64,000 bases of DNA from JAFGHJ01 sp964525555. Lineage in GTDB: Bacteria > Hydrothermota > UBA3072. The stretch is taken from positions 62,001 through 126,000 of the forward strand of contig CAZGHN010000007.1 of assembly GCA_964525555.1 (NCBI GenBank), given 5' to 3'. Every line of letters starts with the position of its first letter. The first letter of the stretch is position 1. The position numbers were made by a program, and so were the translations under genes. The notes below the pieces were generated by a model that was not told where the DNA came from, made no database searches, and saw only the letters and a list, made by a program, of their open reading frames with translations. Below are positions 7,178-16,984 of the stretch, in pieces.

Positions 7178-8491
7178 CTATTTTTCAAGGTCGTATTCGT
7201 TTATCTTATTAAAGAGAGTTTTATATGAAATATTTAAAAGCCGCGCTGCCTGCGCTTTATTTCCTTCAGTTTGCCTTAATGCTTCTCTAATAATCCTTAT
7301 TTCAGTATCTTTCTTCGCTTTTTCTCCTATTTCACGAAGATTAAGGCTTTCAGTGCTCTTATCTTCCCTTCTTTTGCCATGGAAAATAATATCTTTTTCT
7401 CTAATCTCTTCAGATTCACAAATAATTAACGCTCTTTTGACAACATTTTCAAGTTCACGCACATTTCCCTTCCATTCATGCTGCTTCAACTTCATTAAAG
7501 CCCTATCATTAATCCCTTTAACTTCACCAGGAATACTTCCACCATACGAATCAATAAAGTGCTTTACAAGAATTTCAATATCCTCAAGTCTATCCTTAAG
7601 AGCCGGCAAATGAATCGGAAATACATTTAAACGGTAATATAAGTCTTCTCTAAATTCCTTCTTCTCAACAAGGCTTTCCAGATCCCTGTTTGTAGCGCAA
7701 ATTATACGCACATCAACTTTAAACCTTTCCCTCCCACCCACTCTCTCAAACTCCTTATCTTCAATAACTCTCAAAATTTTAGATTGAAGAAGAAGAGGCA
7801 TATCTCCGATTTCATCAAAAAAAAGTGTACCACCCGAAGCCTGGGAAATTTTACCTATTCTTTTAGAAACTCCTGTAGCTGTTCCCTTTTCTATCCCGAA
7901 CAATTCACTTTCCAGAAGAGTATCTGGTATCGCAGCAGAATTCAGTACAACGAAAGGCGCATCTTTTCTTGGACTCCACCTGTGAATAGCACGGGCGAAT
8001 AATTCCTTGCCGGTTCCACTCTCTCCAAATAGAAAAGCAGTAAGGTCGGTTACTGCAACTTTCTTGCCAAGAGCCATTGCTTCTTTCAACAGAGTAGACT
8101 CCCCAACTATTTCCCAGGTAGCCGGATAATATTTTTCTTTTATTTCATTTCTTATCTTTTCAATCAATACATCGGGATCAAATGGCTTCTGTATAAAATC
8201 CGAAGCTCCTTTCTTAACAGCTTCCACGGCACTTTTGATATCCCCGTATGCTGTTACTATAAATACAGAAAATGCAGGTGCAATCTCGTGTACTTTGGTT
8301 AAAAGCTCCAAACCACCCATGCCAGGCAGTTTAAGATCGAACACCCCTACAGAAAACACATCTCTATTAAAAACATCAAATGCGGCCTCGGCAGAAGAGC
8401 AAGACTGGTAAGAAAGCTTTGCCTTCTCGAAATTAAGTTCCAGCATTTTCCTAAAATTTTCGTTATCTTCCACAAGAAGTATCTTGTTCAT
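7178..8491 (-). CDS. NtrC-family sigma-54-dependent response regulator
   Basis: Three domains: receiver (1-120, phospho-acceptor Asp52 in FDLKLPGMGG), AAA+ sigma-54 interaction domain (about 125-365, Walker A GESGTGKE at 156-163, Walker B LFFDEIGD), and a Fis-type helix-turn-helix at the end (NKAQAARLLNISYKTLFNKI). The loop that touches sigma-54, normally GAFTGA, is GTATGV (203-208, DNA 7868-7885). Related regulators with GTATGV-type loops may exist, so this is a variant and not proof of loss. It lies one base after the histidine kinase gene and is its evident partner. Confidence 0.9.
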   Translation of the reverse strand: MNKILLVEDNENFRKMLELNFEKAKLSYQSCSSAEAAFDVFNRDVFSVGVFDLKLPGMGGLELLTKVHEIAPAFSVFIVTAYGDIKSAVEAVKKGASDFIQKPFDPDVLIEKIRNEIKEKYYPATWEIVGESTLLKEAMALGKKVAVTDLTAFLFGESGTGKELFARAIHRWSPRKDAPFVVLNSAAIPDTLLESELFGIEKGTATGVSKRIGKISQASGGTLFFDEIGDMPLLLQSKILRVIEDKEFERVGGRERFKVDVRIICATNRDLESLVEKKEFREDLYYRLNVFPIHLPALKDRLEDIEILVKHFIDSYGGSIPGEVKGINDRALMKLKQHEWKGNVRELENVVKRALIICESEEIREKDIIFHGKRREDKSTESLNLREIGEKAKKDTEIRIIREALRQTEGNKAQAARLLNISYKTLFNKINEYDLEK

Positions 8492-8492
8492 T

Positions 8493-9746
8493 TTATTCTC
8501 TAGGAATAGTTATAAAAAAAGTGCTACCTTTGCCAGGCTTGCTTCTAACTTTAATATCACCATTATGCACTTCTATTATTCTCTTTGCAACAACCATCCC
8601 AACTCCTACTCCTCCATCTTTTTTCGTGAAAAACAAATTAAAGATAGAAGATAAAGTATTCTTGTCCATCCCGGCTCCGGTATCCTCTATTATAATGTTA
8701 ATCTCTTTTTTCTTTTGCCGGGCTGAAACGACAATATCTCCTTTATCTTTACAGGCATCAAGAGCATTATCCAGTATATTATAAACAGCCATTCCAATAA
8801 GCTCTCCATCGGCTTTTAATTTAATATCTTCCGTAACATGAGTTTTTATCTCTACTTTCTTATTATCCAATCTTCTGATAACCTCGTCTATTAAATCTTT
8901 CATATTTACATCTTTTATTTCTATTTTAAGCGGACCGGATAGAGATAAAAGATTCATGGAAAAATCATTTAAACGGCTGGTTTCTTCCAGAATTCCTCTT
9001 CTTATTTCTTCGTTCTCAACAAGCTTTCCAAATCCAAAAATGGCACCGGTAGCGTTTCTTATTTCATGAAGAACCTGAGTCACGTTTTCTCCCAGATTGG
9101 ATAGAAAAAGTCGTTGTTGTAATTCTTTTTCCCTCTCCTGAATGCTTTTCAACTTCTCTCTGTAATCCCTTACCATTTCCCTTATAGTCCTCATTGTATA
9201 TTCAATATTCTGTCCTTTTTCACCGGTAACCTCTCTAATCTTTTTAAAGGGATAAGAAAAGACCCAAAAAATATAGAATCCGAGGGCAATAAAGGAAGAA
9301 TAAACGATAATTTTCAAGAATAAAGAAACCCGAAAAACTCTTTTCAACAATCCAAGCTGCTCTTCTGAGGCACTTATAAGCAGATAACCTTCTTCAACAG
9401 GGAATAAACCATATCTATATCCCCAGAAACTAACCGAATCCGCGAAAAATTCCGGGATAAAACGTACATTAAAGTCTGAAGATATTACTAAATTTTGGGT
9501 CGAATCAAACAACTCCACCCAACCAAGCGAATACTCCTCCAAAAGAGGATATACTTTTTTTAGATCTAACTCTATTTTTTTTTCCCTATTGATCGCACCT
9601 CTGATATTTTCTGCGCCTAAAATAAGCCTATTATCAATCTCTTCTAAAAGAGCTTTTCTCATTCCTAAAGAATAGGATGTTGTAGAAACATCCAGACAAA
9701 CAAATAATAAAAAAAGTAAAAAGAAACTTATAGAAAGCTCACGCAT
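8493..9746 (-). CDS. NtrB-like sensor histidine kinase
   Basis: The 417-residue membrane kinase has an N-terminal membrane helix (about 5-20), an extracytoplasmic sensor region of about 115 residues, a second helix (about 141-164), a linker coiled coil and the kinase core. His227 in VLHEIRNATG is the phosphorylated residue. The ATPase has the N box (NILDNALDA), G1 (DTGAGMD) and G2 (GVGVGM). The sensor region matches no fold I recognise, so the signal is unknown. It lies between ahcY (10-base gap) and its response regulator. Confidence 0.88.
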   Translation of the reverse strand: MRELSISFFLLFLLFVCLDVSTTSYSLGMRKALLEEIDNRLILGAENIRGAINREKKIELDLKKVYPLLEEYSLGWVELFDSTQNLVISSDFNVRFIPEFFADSVSFWGYRYGLFPVEEGYLLISASEEQLGLLKRVFRVSLFLKIIVYSSFIALGFYIFWVFSYPFKKIREVTGEKGQNIEYTMRTIREMVRDYREKLKSIQEREKELQQRLFLSNLGENVTQVLHEIRNATGAIFGFGKLVENEEIRRGILEETSRLNDFSMNLLSLSGPLKIEIKDVNMKDLIDEVIRRLDNKKVEIKTHVTEDIKLKADGELIGMAVYNILDNALDACKDKGDIVVSARQKKKEINIIIEDTGAGMDKNTLSSIFNLFFTKKDGGVGVGMVVAKRIIEVHNGDIKVRSKPGKGSTFFITIPRE

Positions 9747-9756
9747 CCATCTAAAA

Positions 9757-11016
9757 TTAAGTTCCCTCCCCCCAGGAGCTAAGATATTTTTTCTGTTCTT
9801 CCGTCAAATCATCAATTATTATACCCATAGTCTTTAATTTCAAATGAGCAATTTCCCTGTCAATTTCTACTGGTAACGTATAAACTTTTTTTTCCATTTT
9901 GTCCGCTTCCCGAGTCAAATATACAGCTGCATTTGCCTGGTTCGCGAAACTCATATCCATTACTACTGCAGGGTGCCCTTCAGCACATGAAAGATTAACC
10001 AACCTCCCCCCTCCCAGAAGATTAACTTTTCTTCCATTTTTAAGTACGTGTTGAGTTACATTCTCCCTTATTTCTTTCTTGGATACACTTAACTCTTCAA
10101 GATCCTCAAGTTTAATCTCAACATTGAAATGGCCCGAGTTTCCGATTACCACGTTATCCTTCATTAGTTCTATTTCTTCACCAGTAATAATCCATTTGTC
10201 CCCCGTAACAGTAATAAATATATCACCTATACCAGCAGCTTCCTTTTTCGGCATAACTGCATACCCTTCCATAGCTGCTTCAAGAGCTCTAACAGGATCG
10301 GTTTCAACAACTATTACCCTTGCTCCCATCCCACTGGCTCTCTTTGCAACTCCCTTTCCGCACCAGCCAAAACCAAATACAACAAAATTACTACCGGAAA
10401 TTAGGTAATTTGTAGCACGGAGGATTCCATCGATAGTGGATTGTCCTGTACCGTAACGATTATCGAATAAATACTTGGTCTTCGAATCATTCACTGCTAT
10501 CACAGGATAACCAAGAACTCCTTCGCCAGCCATTGCCCTGAGTCTTATTACACCGGTTGTCGTCTCTTCTGTACCTCCTATAACTTTATCCAATTCCGAT
10601 TTATATTCATTATGTAAGGTAGAAACAAGATCCGCACCATCATCCATTGTTATATCATGACCATTTTCAAGAGTACTTTTGATATGGCTGTAGTACGTCT
10701 CTCTGTCGGCTCCATGTTTTGCGAAAACAGGAATTCCGAATTCCTTTACCAAAGCTGCTGCAACATCATCCTGTGTTGAAAGAGGATTAGAAGCACACAA
10801 AGCAACATTAGATCCTGCAGCCTTCAGCGTTATCATAAGATTTGCCGTCTCTGTAGTAACGTGAAGACATGCCGCAATAGATACATCCTTAAGAGGCTTA
10901 TCTTTCTCGAATTTCTCTTTAATGCTTTTTAAAACCGGCATAAACCCCGAAGCCCATTCTATTCTCCTTATACCCTTATCTGCTAAAGATTCATCAGCTA
11001 TATTGTAATTCATCAA
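9757..11016 (-). CDS. ahcY: Adenosylhomocysteinase (S-adenosyl-L-homocysteine hydrolase)
   Basis: It splits S-adenosylhomocysteine into adenosine and homocysteine, clearing the product of SAM-dependent methylation; the enzyme carries bound NAD. Markers are TTETANLMITLKAAG, MDDGADLVS, GVIRLRAMAGEGVLGYPVIAVNDSKTK (split here by Lys/Asp substrate residues), the Rossmann motif VVFGFGWCGKGVA and VIGNSGHFNVEI. The end (LTEEQKKYLSSW) lacks the KPxHYRY tail of eukaryotic and many proteobacterial forms. The start is TTG at 11016 or ATG at 11013; both follow AAAGGAG and overlap the metK stop. With metK it recycles the donor used by the many methyltransferases in this window. Confidence 0.95.
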   Translation of the reverse strand: MMNYNIADESLADKGIRRIEWASGFMPVLKSIKEKFEKDKPLKDVSIAACLHVTTETANLMITLKAAGSNVALCASNPLSTQDDVAAALVKEFGIPVFAKHGADRETYYSHIKSTLENGHDITMDDGADLVSTLHNEYKSELDKVIGGTEETTTGVIRLRAMAGEGVLGYPVIAVNDSKTKYLFDNRYGTGQSTIDGILRATNYLISGSNFVVFGFGWCGKGVAKRASGMGARVIVVETDPVRALEAAMEGYAVMPKKEAAGIGDIFITVTGDKWIITGEEIELMKDNVVIGNSGHFNVEIKLEDLEELSVSKKEIRENVTQHVLKNGRKVNLLGGGRLVNLSCAEGHPAVVMDMSFANQANAAVYLTREADKMEKKVYTLPVEIDREIAHLKLKTMGIIIDDLTEEQKKYLSSWGEGT

Positions 11017-12158
11017 TTTACTTCTCCTTTAAGATCAGAGACTCTATCAAGCTCTTCCCATCTAAAATCGTTATCTTCTCTTCCAAAATGCCCATAACAT
11101 GCTGTTTTCAGGTATTGAGGACGTATCAAATCCAACTGCTCGATAATTTTTCTTGGACGAAAATCAAAAACTTTCTTCACTGCTTCCAAAATACCTTCGT
11201 CAGAAACAACGCCTGTACCAAAAGAATCAATATATATAGAAACCGGTTCTTCCATACCAATTGCATAAGCTATTTGTATTTCAACTTTATCTGCAAGTCC
11301 GGCACCAACAATATTCTTTGCTACATATCTCGCCATATAAGCAGCAGAACGGTCAACTTTGGTAGGATCTTTTCCTGAGAAACATCCTCCGCCGTGCTTA
11401 CCTAAACCTCCGTAAGTATCTACCATAATCTTCCTGCCTGTAACACCTGTATCCGCTTGAGGACCGCCGATAACAAACCTGCCAGTCGGATTAACAAGAT
11501 ATTCAGTATTGTCGTCTAATAATTCCTCAGGTACAGTTGTTCTAATGACTTCCTCGATTATATATTCTTTAAGTTCGGAGAGATCAACTTGAGGATCACA
11601 TTGAGCGGATATTAAAACCGTATCAACCCTCTTCGGCATACCATCAATATACTCAATAGAAACTTGAGATTTACCATCAGGTCGCAGGAAATGATCTTTT
11701 CTCTCTTTTCTTTTATCAGCAAGTTTCTTGACTAATTTATGAGCCAAAATAATCGGAAGAGGCATCAGTTCCTTTGTCTCCTTAGTAGCATATCCGAACA
11801 TCATTCCCTGATCTCCGGCTCCCCCTCTATCTACACCCAATGCTATATCGGGAGATTGCCCCTGAATCATGGTTATAATGCCACAGGTTTCATGGGTAAA
11901 ATGATACTCGGTCTTAACATATCCAATATCACGTAATAGCTCTCTAACAAGATTTGGAACATCTATATAAATCGAAGTCGTCATCTCCCCCGAAACTATA
12001 ACAATACCTCGGGTTGTAAGAGTTTCTATTGCGGTTCTAACGCTTTCAGGATTCGGATCACTAGCATAAATTTCGTCCAACACAGCATCGGAAACCTGAT
12101 CACATATCTTATCAGGATGCCCTTCTGTTACTGATTCACTTGTTATTATCCTTTTCAC
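11013..12158 (-). CDS. metK: S-adenosylmethionine synthetase
   Basis: It makes SAM from methionine and ATP. The 381-residue protein has all three signature segments: TSESVTEGHPDKICDQVSDAVLD at the N-terminus, GAGDQGMMFGYA and the P-loop-like GGCFSGKDPTKVDRSAAYMARYVAKN. The start directly abuts the nucleotidyltransferase stop and its end overlaps ahcY, so there is no room for a SAM riboswitch. Control is therefore likely at the operon promoter. Confidence 0.98.
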   Translation of the reverse strand: MKRIITSESVTEGHPDKICDQVSDAVLDEIYASDPNPESVRTAIETLTTRGIVIVSGEMTTSIYIDVPNLVRELLRDIGYVKTEYHFTHETCGIITMIQGQSPDIALGVDRGGAGDQGMMFGYATKETKELMPLPIILAHKLVKKLADKRKERKDHFLRPDGKSQVSIEYIDGMPKRVDTVLISAQCDPQVDLSELKEYIIEEVIRTTVPEELLDDNTEYLVNPTGRFVIGGPQADTGVTGRKIMVDTYGGLGKHGGGCFSGKDPTKVDRSAAYMARYVAKNIVGAGLADKVEIQIAYAIGMEEPVSIYIDSFGTGVVSDEGILEAVKKVFDFRPRKIIEQLDLIRPQYLKTACYGHFGREDNDFRWEELDRVSDLKGEVN

Positions 12159-13148
12159 CTATACACACTCCTTTCCATAAATCTTAGAATTTGAACCAAC
12201 TACAAATCTTCCACTTGCATTTATGATTTCTACATTATTACCTATAACCGAATCAAAGATGTCAGAGTTTACTATTTTAACTTCATTTCCGATAATAGAA
12301 TTACTAATAATTGATTTTTCTATTAATGAATTTTCTCCTACAGTAACAAAATCCCCTAATTCCGTATCTCTCAAATCGGAAGAATCGCTAATACATGAAA
12401 AATTCTTTATTTTATCTTTATAATCACACCATCCGGGAGGTTCCTTTAACAGTTCGGCATTAGATTGAAGTAGGGTATCTATTTTCCCACAGTCATGCCA
12501 TCCCTTAATATGTAAGGGTTTTAGCTCAACAGCATCTCTTTCCAGCATAAACTTCAGCGCATCTGTCAATTGATACTCATTCTTCGTTCTTATATCCTCC
12601 TTTATTAAGAAATTAAGCTGATTGTACAAAGAATTCCAATTTTTTATATAATAAAATCCAACTACTGCAAGATTTGAAGACGGATTCTCCGGTTTCTCTA
12701 CCAAATCAACAATCCTATCCTCACTTATTTCGGGAATACCAAATCTCTCAGGGTCGCCTACAGCCTTTACTCCTATAAAATTTGCCTTTCTTTCCTTAAT
12801 AATACTCCATTCTAAATCAAATATCGTATCCCCAAGATAAATCAGAACATCGCTATTCGGTGAGATTTCCTTTCCTGCCATCCATACTGCATGTCCCAGA
12901 CCTTTTTGCTCTTCTTGCGTCACCCATCTTACAGGCAAACTTCCATAATGTTCTTTTACCCAATCCTTAATTAAATCTCTCTTATAACCTACTGTAAGAA
13001 CTATCTCCGACGGAGAAACATTTTCTATGGACTTAAATATCCAGCCAATTATTGTGTTTCCCGCACACAACAAAAGAGGTTTTGGAATACTAAAAGATAA
13101 CGGTCTTAAACGAGTCCCGTAACCTGCAAGAGGTATAATAACTGTCAT
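12159..13148 (-). CDS. Sugar-1-phosphate nucleotidyltransferase
   Basis: Makes an NDP-sugar from a sugar 1-phosphate and NTP. The N-terminal catalytic domain starts IIPLAGYGTRLRPLSFSIPKPLL, a variant of the GxGTRLxPxT-xxPKP signature, with YLGDTIFD as the metal-binding Asp segment and VEKPENPSSNLAVVGFY. After about residue 235 comes a left-handed beta-helix region (NSLIEKSIISNSIIGNEVKIV hexapeptides). It resembles RmlA/GalU-type enzymes, but which sugar and nucleotide cannot be read. It overlaps the phosphosugar isomerase gene by 4 bases and could supply the glycan cluster. Confidence 0.85.
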   Translation of the reverse strand: MTVIIPLAGYGTRLRPLSFSIPKPLLLCAGNTIIGWIFKSIENVSPSEIVLTVGYKRDLIKDWVKEHYGSLPVRWVTQEEQKGLGHAVWMAGKEISPNSDVLIYLGDTIFDLEWSIIKERKANFIGVKAVGDPERFGIPEISEDRIVDLVEKPENPSSNLAVVGFYYIKNWNSLYNQLNFLIKEDIRTKNEYQLTDALKFMLERDAVELKPLHIKGWHDCGKIDTLLQSNAELLKEPPGWCDYKDKIKNFSCISDSSDLRDTELGDFVTVGENSLIEKSIISNSIIGNEVKIVNSDIFDSVIGNNVEIINASGRFVVGSNSKIYGKECV

Positions 13149-14128
13149 TCAGCCAGCCTTCTTTTAAGCTCCTGAATCCTTTTGACCGGAAGGGGATCAA
13201 CCTTGTAATTCCTTGCGAGATAGAAAGAAAGATAATCTCCTTTTTGTATAAGAGAAAACATCTTGGCAAGCGTGGATTTCCCTTCCGCGTATACATCCAT
13301 GATTTCTCCGGCAAATTCCTCTATTAATTCGGTAGTAATTTCAATCCTCTTCTTCATTTTATCGCTTTCTTCTCTATCCCTAAGAATAAAAAGAAAAATT
13401 CTTTTAAGAATCTCTTTTGGATTTTCCCAACCCACTATTTCATTATGATTTAATTCCGAAAATACAGCAAAATGCGCAAGAGATTTTGAATTCTCATTAA
13501 TCTGAGTACACCATCTGCGTGCAATTACACTAAAATCATAAATAGAATATACAAAAGGGAGTTTTTCTTTCAATCTCCCACTGACTTCTTCAGCCCATAC
13601 TTTTGCAGTTTCTGCACTATCAGAAAGAACACCTATCACTTCATCTATTTCTTCTTTTTTTACTTTCATTATACTAGACTTTCTAAGAACTTCCAAAATG
13701 GGAAAGAAAAGAAAGGCAATTGCACCTCTTGGAGGATAACCTTTGGGAATAGGAATCAAAGGGAGATTCTCTTTTTTAGCTTGATCCCCAACTATTCCAT
13801 TACTTGTAACGCAAAGAACATGCGCCCTGTTTCCCACCTGATTCATAAGAGACAAAGTCTCCTCTGTATTACCAGAATAGCTTACTATAATCATCAAGGT
13901 CTTGCTATCAACAAAACCAGGTAATCCATAGTCTCTTACAACACAAAACGGTATTTTAGAATACTTTCTGGAAAGTTCTTTAAGCAACTCACCCCCTATA
14001 GAAGACCCTCCCATACCCCCAATACAAACATTTTTTATACCCTTAAAATCAAAATCCACAGCCGAACCAATCTCGATTGCCTCCTCTATCTGCTGAGGCA
14101 AATCATCAATTATTTCTATCATCTTCAA
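13145..14128 (-). CDS. Bifunctional phosphoglucose/phosphomannose isomerase (SIS domain)
   Basis: This family interconverts glucose 6-P, fructose 6-P and mannose 6-P. Two SIS domains are seen: the first with CIGGMGGSSIGGELLKEL and IIVSYSGNTEETLSLM, the second with ENSKSLAHFAVFSELNHNEIVGWE, whose His and Glu are catalytic in the family. The C-terminus PLPVKRIQELKRRLAE is typical. The frame begins 23 bases inside ptsI; the second or third codon (ATG at 14122) could be the true start. It lies between PTS enzyme I and a nucleotidyltransferase, linking sugar phosphate supply to sugar activation. Confidence 0.88.
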   Translation of the reverse strand: MKMIEIIDDLPQQIEEAIEIGSAVDFDFKGIKNVCIGGMGGSSIGGELLKELSRKYSKIPFCVVRDYGLPGFVDSKTLMIIVSYSGNTEETLSLMNQVGNRAHVLCVTSNGIVGDQAKKENLPLIPIPKGYPPRGAIAFLFFPILEVLRKSSIMKVKKEEIDEVIGVLSDSAETAKVWAEEVSGRLKEKLPFVYSIYDFSVIARRWCTQINENSKSLAHFAVFSELNHNEIVGWENPKEILKRIFLFILRDREESDKMKKRIEITTELIEEFAGEIMDVYAEGKSTLAKMFSLIQKGDYLSFYLARNYKVDPLPVKRIQELKRRLAE

Positions 14129-15875
14129 CCTCCACTAATATGTTTTTAAGAGAAGGGAACCGCTTTAACATTTCTTCTTTTAAAAATTCCCTAACTTCTT
14201 TGGCCGATCCCTTTTTCTCTACACTTTTCAACAAATCCTTGCATTCCTTTAAGCTTAAACCTCTTATAATATTTTTAACTTGGGGAATGAAACTTGGAGG
14301 CAAAGAAAGCTCATCAACTTCCATACCTATAAGAACCGGCATCGCAACCACATCGGAAGCCACATCACCACAGACTCCAACCCATTTATTATTATGATGT
14401 GCTTTTTGCACTGTCATTTTCATTAGTGAAATTACCGAAGGGTCAAGTTGGTCAAAAAGACTAGATATATTCTTATTTCCCCTATCAACTGCAAGAGTAT
14501 ACTGGGTAAGGTCATTCGTTCCTATGGAAAAAAAATCTACAACTTCAGAAAACAAATCCGCCATTAATGGAACAGATGGGATTTCAACCATTGCGCCTAT
14601 CTCAATATTTTCATCAAAGGCAATACTTTTCTTCTTTAATTCGTTTTTAATCTCTTCTGTAATATATCTAACCCTCTTAACCTCATCTAATTGAGAAATC
14701 ATAGGAATGAGAATCCTAACATTTCCTTTTGCTGAAGCTTTCAACATCGCACGTATCTGGTCTTTAAGAATTTTCTCATTCGCAAGAGTAAAACGTATTC
14801 CCCTCCACCCTAAAAAAGGATTCTCTTCCTGAACTTTTGTTTTGAAAACCTTGTCCCCTCCAAGATCAAGAGTTCTCATTATAACATAATCAGGAAAAGT
14901 ATGCTCTGCAACTTTCAAATAGAAATCGTATTGTTCCTTCTCATCCGGAACATCTTCAGAAGTAAGAAAAAGAAACTCTGTTCGAAGAAGACCAACTCCT
15001 TTTGCTCCATATTTCTTTATAAAAGGAAGTTCTATTGGCAATTCAATATTTGCAGAAATATCTATAGAATAACCATCAATGGTAGTAGCGGGAAGATCCT
15101 TTTGTTCAAGAAATTTCTTCTGGATTGCAGCAGTTTCTTCTTTTTTACGTTCAAATCTTCTTTTCGTATCCTCATCAGGATTAACAACTATAACACCACT
15201 AATGCCATCTACGATTACCTCATCTCCAGATTTGACATTCTCGGTAACACCATTAGCACCTACCACAGCAGAAATATTTAATGCCTCCGCCAAAATAGCA
15301 AAATGAGAAGTTCGTCCACCTTTCTCAGCGATTAATCCGTCGACCCCTGCTTTACTCATTTGCAAAACAGAGGATGCGGTAAAGCTTTCAGCAATCATAA
15401 CATCACCCAAACCCCCTAAATCAGCATCAGTTTCTTCATCCCTCAAATTTTTCAATAGTCTATCAACAATATCCTTTACATCCAAGTATCTTTCTGCTAT
15501 ATAACTGTTAGGAATATCTCGAAAATCTCTCTCAAGGCCATCGGAAAAATTTATAATGGCTTCTTCCACAGATTCCTTTCCACTTCTAATTCTTTTTTCT
15601 ACCGAATTTAAAAAAAGAGGGTCTTGTAAAAAAAGAACTTGAACATCTATTAACCTTGAGCTTACGGGGTCATGTGCCTTCTTTAATTCAACACGAAGGT
15701 TTCGGAGTTGTCTTAAAGACATATGTCGCGCCTTCTCAAATAATGCTATTTCCTCAGCAACTTCCCCTCTCTCCCTTGAAGATGAAAAAACAAACTCCTT
15801 TGGAGAATAGAGAAAACTCTTACCTATTGATATATAAGGAGAAGCAGGTATTCCTCTAAATATTTTATTCTTCAT
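14106..15875 (-). CDS. ptsI: Phosphoenolpyruvate-protein phosphotransferase (PTS enzyme I)
   Basis: Enzyme I takes phosphate from PEP and passes it to HPr. It has 589 residues (usual about 575). The N-terminal domain carries the phospho-His in EKGGRTSHFAIL (His191). The PEP-binding barrel has GVGLLRTEFLF, MRTLDLGGDK, WRGIRF, IGTNDLTQYTLAVDR and the catalytic Cys in WVGVCGDVA. There is no GAF domain, so it is not PtsP. It overlaps HPr by 11 bases. No EII component lies in the window, so the phosphorelay's target is elsewhere or regulatory. Confidence 0.97.
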   Translation of the reverse strand: MKNKIFRGIPASPYISIGKSFLYSPKEFVFSSSRERGEVAEEIALFEKARHMSLRQLRNLRVELKKAHDPVSSRLIDVQVLFLQDPLFLNSVEKRIRSGKESVEEAIINFSDGLERDFRDIPNSYIAERYLDVKDIVDRLLKNLRDEETDADLGGLGDVMIAESFTASSVLQMSKAGVDGLIAEKGGRTSHFAILAEALNISAVVGANGVTENVKSGDEVIVDGISGVIVVNPDEDTKRRFERKKEETAAIQKKFLEQKDLPATTIDGYSIDISANIELPIELPFIKKYGAKGVGLLRTEFLFLTSEDVPDEKEQYDFYLKVAEHTFPDYVIMRTLDLGGDKVFKTKVQEENPFLGWRGIRFTLANEKILKDQIRAMLKASAKGNVRILIPMISQLDEVKRVRYITEEIKNELKKKSIAFDENIEIGAMVEIPSVPLMADLFSEVVDFFSIGTNDLTQYTLAVDRGNKNISSLFDQLDPSVISLMKMTVQKAHHNNKWVGVCGDVASDVVAMPVLIGMEVDELSLPPSFIPQVKNIIRGLSLKECKDLLKSVEKKGSAKEVREFLKEEMLKRFPSLKNILVEVEDDRNN

Positions 15876-16134
15876 CGAATTTCCTATTTTCGATCAACTC
15901 TATCAAAGAACCAACAGCCTCTTTTTCATCTTTGCCATCAGCAATAACAGTAACTTCATCCCCCTGTTCTGAAGCAAGCATCAGAACACCCATAATACTT
16001 TTTGCATTTACTTTTACATTATCTTTCTCCAGTTCAACTTTCGATTCGAAAGAAGATGCAAGTTTAACCAACATTGAAGCCGGTCTGGCATGAATACCTA
16101 AAGAATTCATAATTTCAGCATTTTTCTTAAACAT
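15865..16134 (-). CDS. ptsH: Phosphocarrier protein HPr
   Basis: The 89-residue protein has His15 in LGIHARPAS, the site phosphorylated by enzyme I, and Ser46 in AKSIMGVLML, the site of HPr kinase in organisms that have one. The fold and length match canonical HPr. It lies 9 bases after accD and overlaps ptsI, so the two PTS proteins are made together. Whether HPr kinase exists here is not visible in the window. Confidence 0.97.
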   Translation of the reverse strand: MFKKNAEIMNSLGIHARPASMLVKLASSFESKVELEKDNVKVNAKSIMGVLMLASEQGDEVTVIADGKDEKEAVGSLIELIENRKFDEE

Positions 16135-16143
16135 TTTAGTTTT

Positions 16144-16962
16144 TCAACAAAGATGTGATAAAAGTGAAATAATTGTTTGCCTAAGATTTTTTCTAGACAC
16201 AACCATATCTACAAGACCATGGTCAAGTAGAAACTCCGCTCGCTGAAAACCTTCAGGCAATTCTTTCTGGATCGTCTGTTTTATTACTCTGGGGCCCGCA
16301 AAACCAATAAGCGCTCCAGGTTCTGCAATTATAATATCGCCAAGTGAAGCATACGAAGCAAGAACTCCTGCAGTAGTTGGATTGGTCAAGACAGAAATAT
16401 ATGGAGTTTTCAATTTATTCAAAACAGTAGAAGTTTTTGCCATCTGCATCAAAGAAAGAATTCCTTCCTGCATCCTGGCACCACCAGAAGCATTAACCGA
16501 CAAAAAAGGAAAACCTTTTTTGCCAGCTCGCTCAATAGCTCTTTTAACTTTCTCTCCTACTACAGATCCCATAGAACCGCCAATAAAGGAGAAATCCATT
16601 ATAGCAACCTCTATATCCCTACCTCCTATTTTTGCTTCACCTGTTATTATAGCTTCATTTAAAAAAGTTTCCCTCTTTGCCTCTTCGATCTTTTTCTTAT
16701 ATCCTTTAAATTGCAATGGATCAGAAGTTTTGATATTCTCATCAAAAGCTTCAAATGTGTCTTCATCAAGCAATAACTTTCTGTAAAAGGCACTGTCTAC
16801 CCTAAAATGGAAATCACACTTTGAGCATACCATAAGATTCTTTACTGTTTCCTTCTTATAAAGAATCTCTCCGCAAGAGGTACATTTCATCCATACACCA
16901 TTAGGAATATCTTTCTTCAACCCTTTTTTTTCAACTTTTTTTCTTTTTTGAAACCATTTCAT
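16144..16962 (-). CDS. accD: Acetyl-CoA carboxylase carboxyltransferase subunit beta
   Basis: AccD with AccA moves CO2 from carboxybiotin to acetyl-CoA, making malonyl-CoA for fatty acids. The 272-residue protein has the N-terminal zinc ribbon (Cys27, 30, 46, 49 in CTSCGEILYKKETVKNLMVCSKC) and the crotonase-type core with SVNASGGARMQEGILSLMQM, PTTAGVLASYA and ALIGFAGPRVIKQT. The frame is open back to 17073, but that extension is the antisense-coded reading of the tRNA-Leu gene; the real start is the ATG at 16962. There is no ribosome site and only 22 bases separate it from the tRNA 3' end. accA is not in the window. Confidence 0.95.
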   Translation of the reverse strand: MKWFQKRKKVEKKGLKKDIPNGVWMKCTSCGEILYKKETVKNLMVCSKCDFHFRVDSAFYRKLLLDEDTFEAFDENIKTSDPLQFKGYKKKIEEAKRETFLNEAIITGEAKIGGRDIEVAIMDFSFIGGSMGSVVGEKVKRAIERAGKKGFPFLSVNASGGARMQEGILSLMQMAKTSTVLNKLKTPYISVLTNPTTAGVLASYASLGDIIIAEPGALIGFAGPRVIKQTIQKELPEGFQRAEFLLDHGLVDMVVSRKNLRQTIISLLSHLC

Positions 16963-16984
16963 AATTATATTATTAAAAATTTCA

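Noticed and set aside
12140..12175. SAM riboswitch upstream of metK
   Set aside because: metK starts directly at the end of the preceding gene, leaving no leader.
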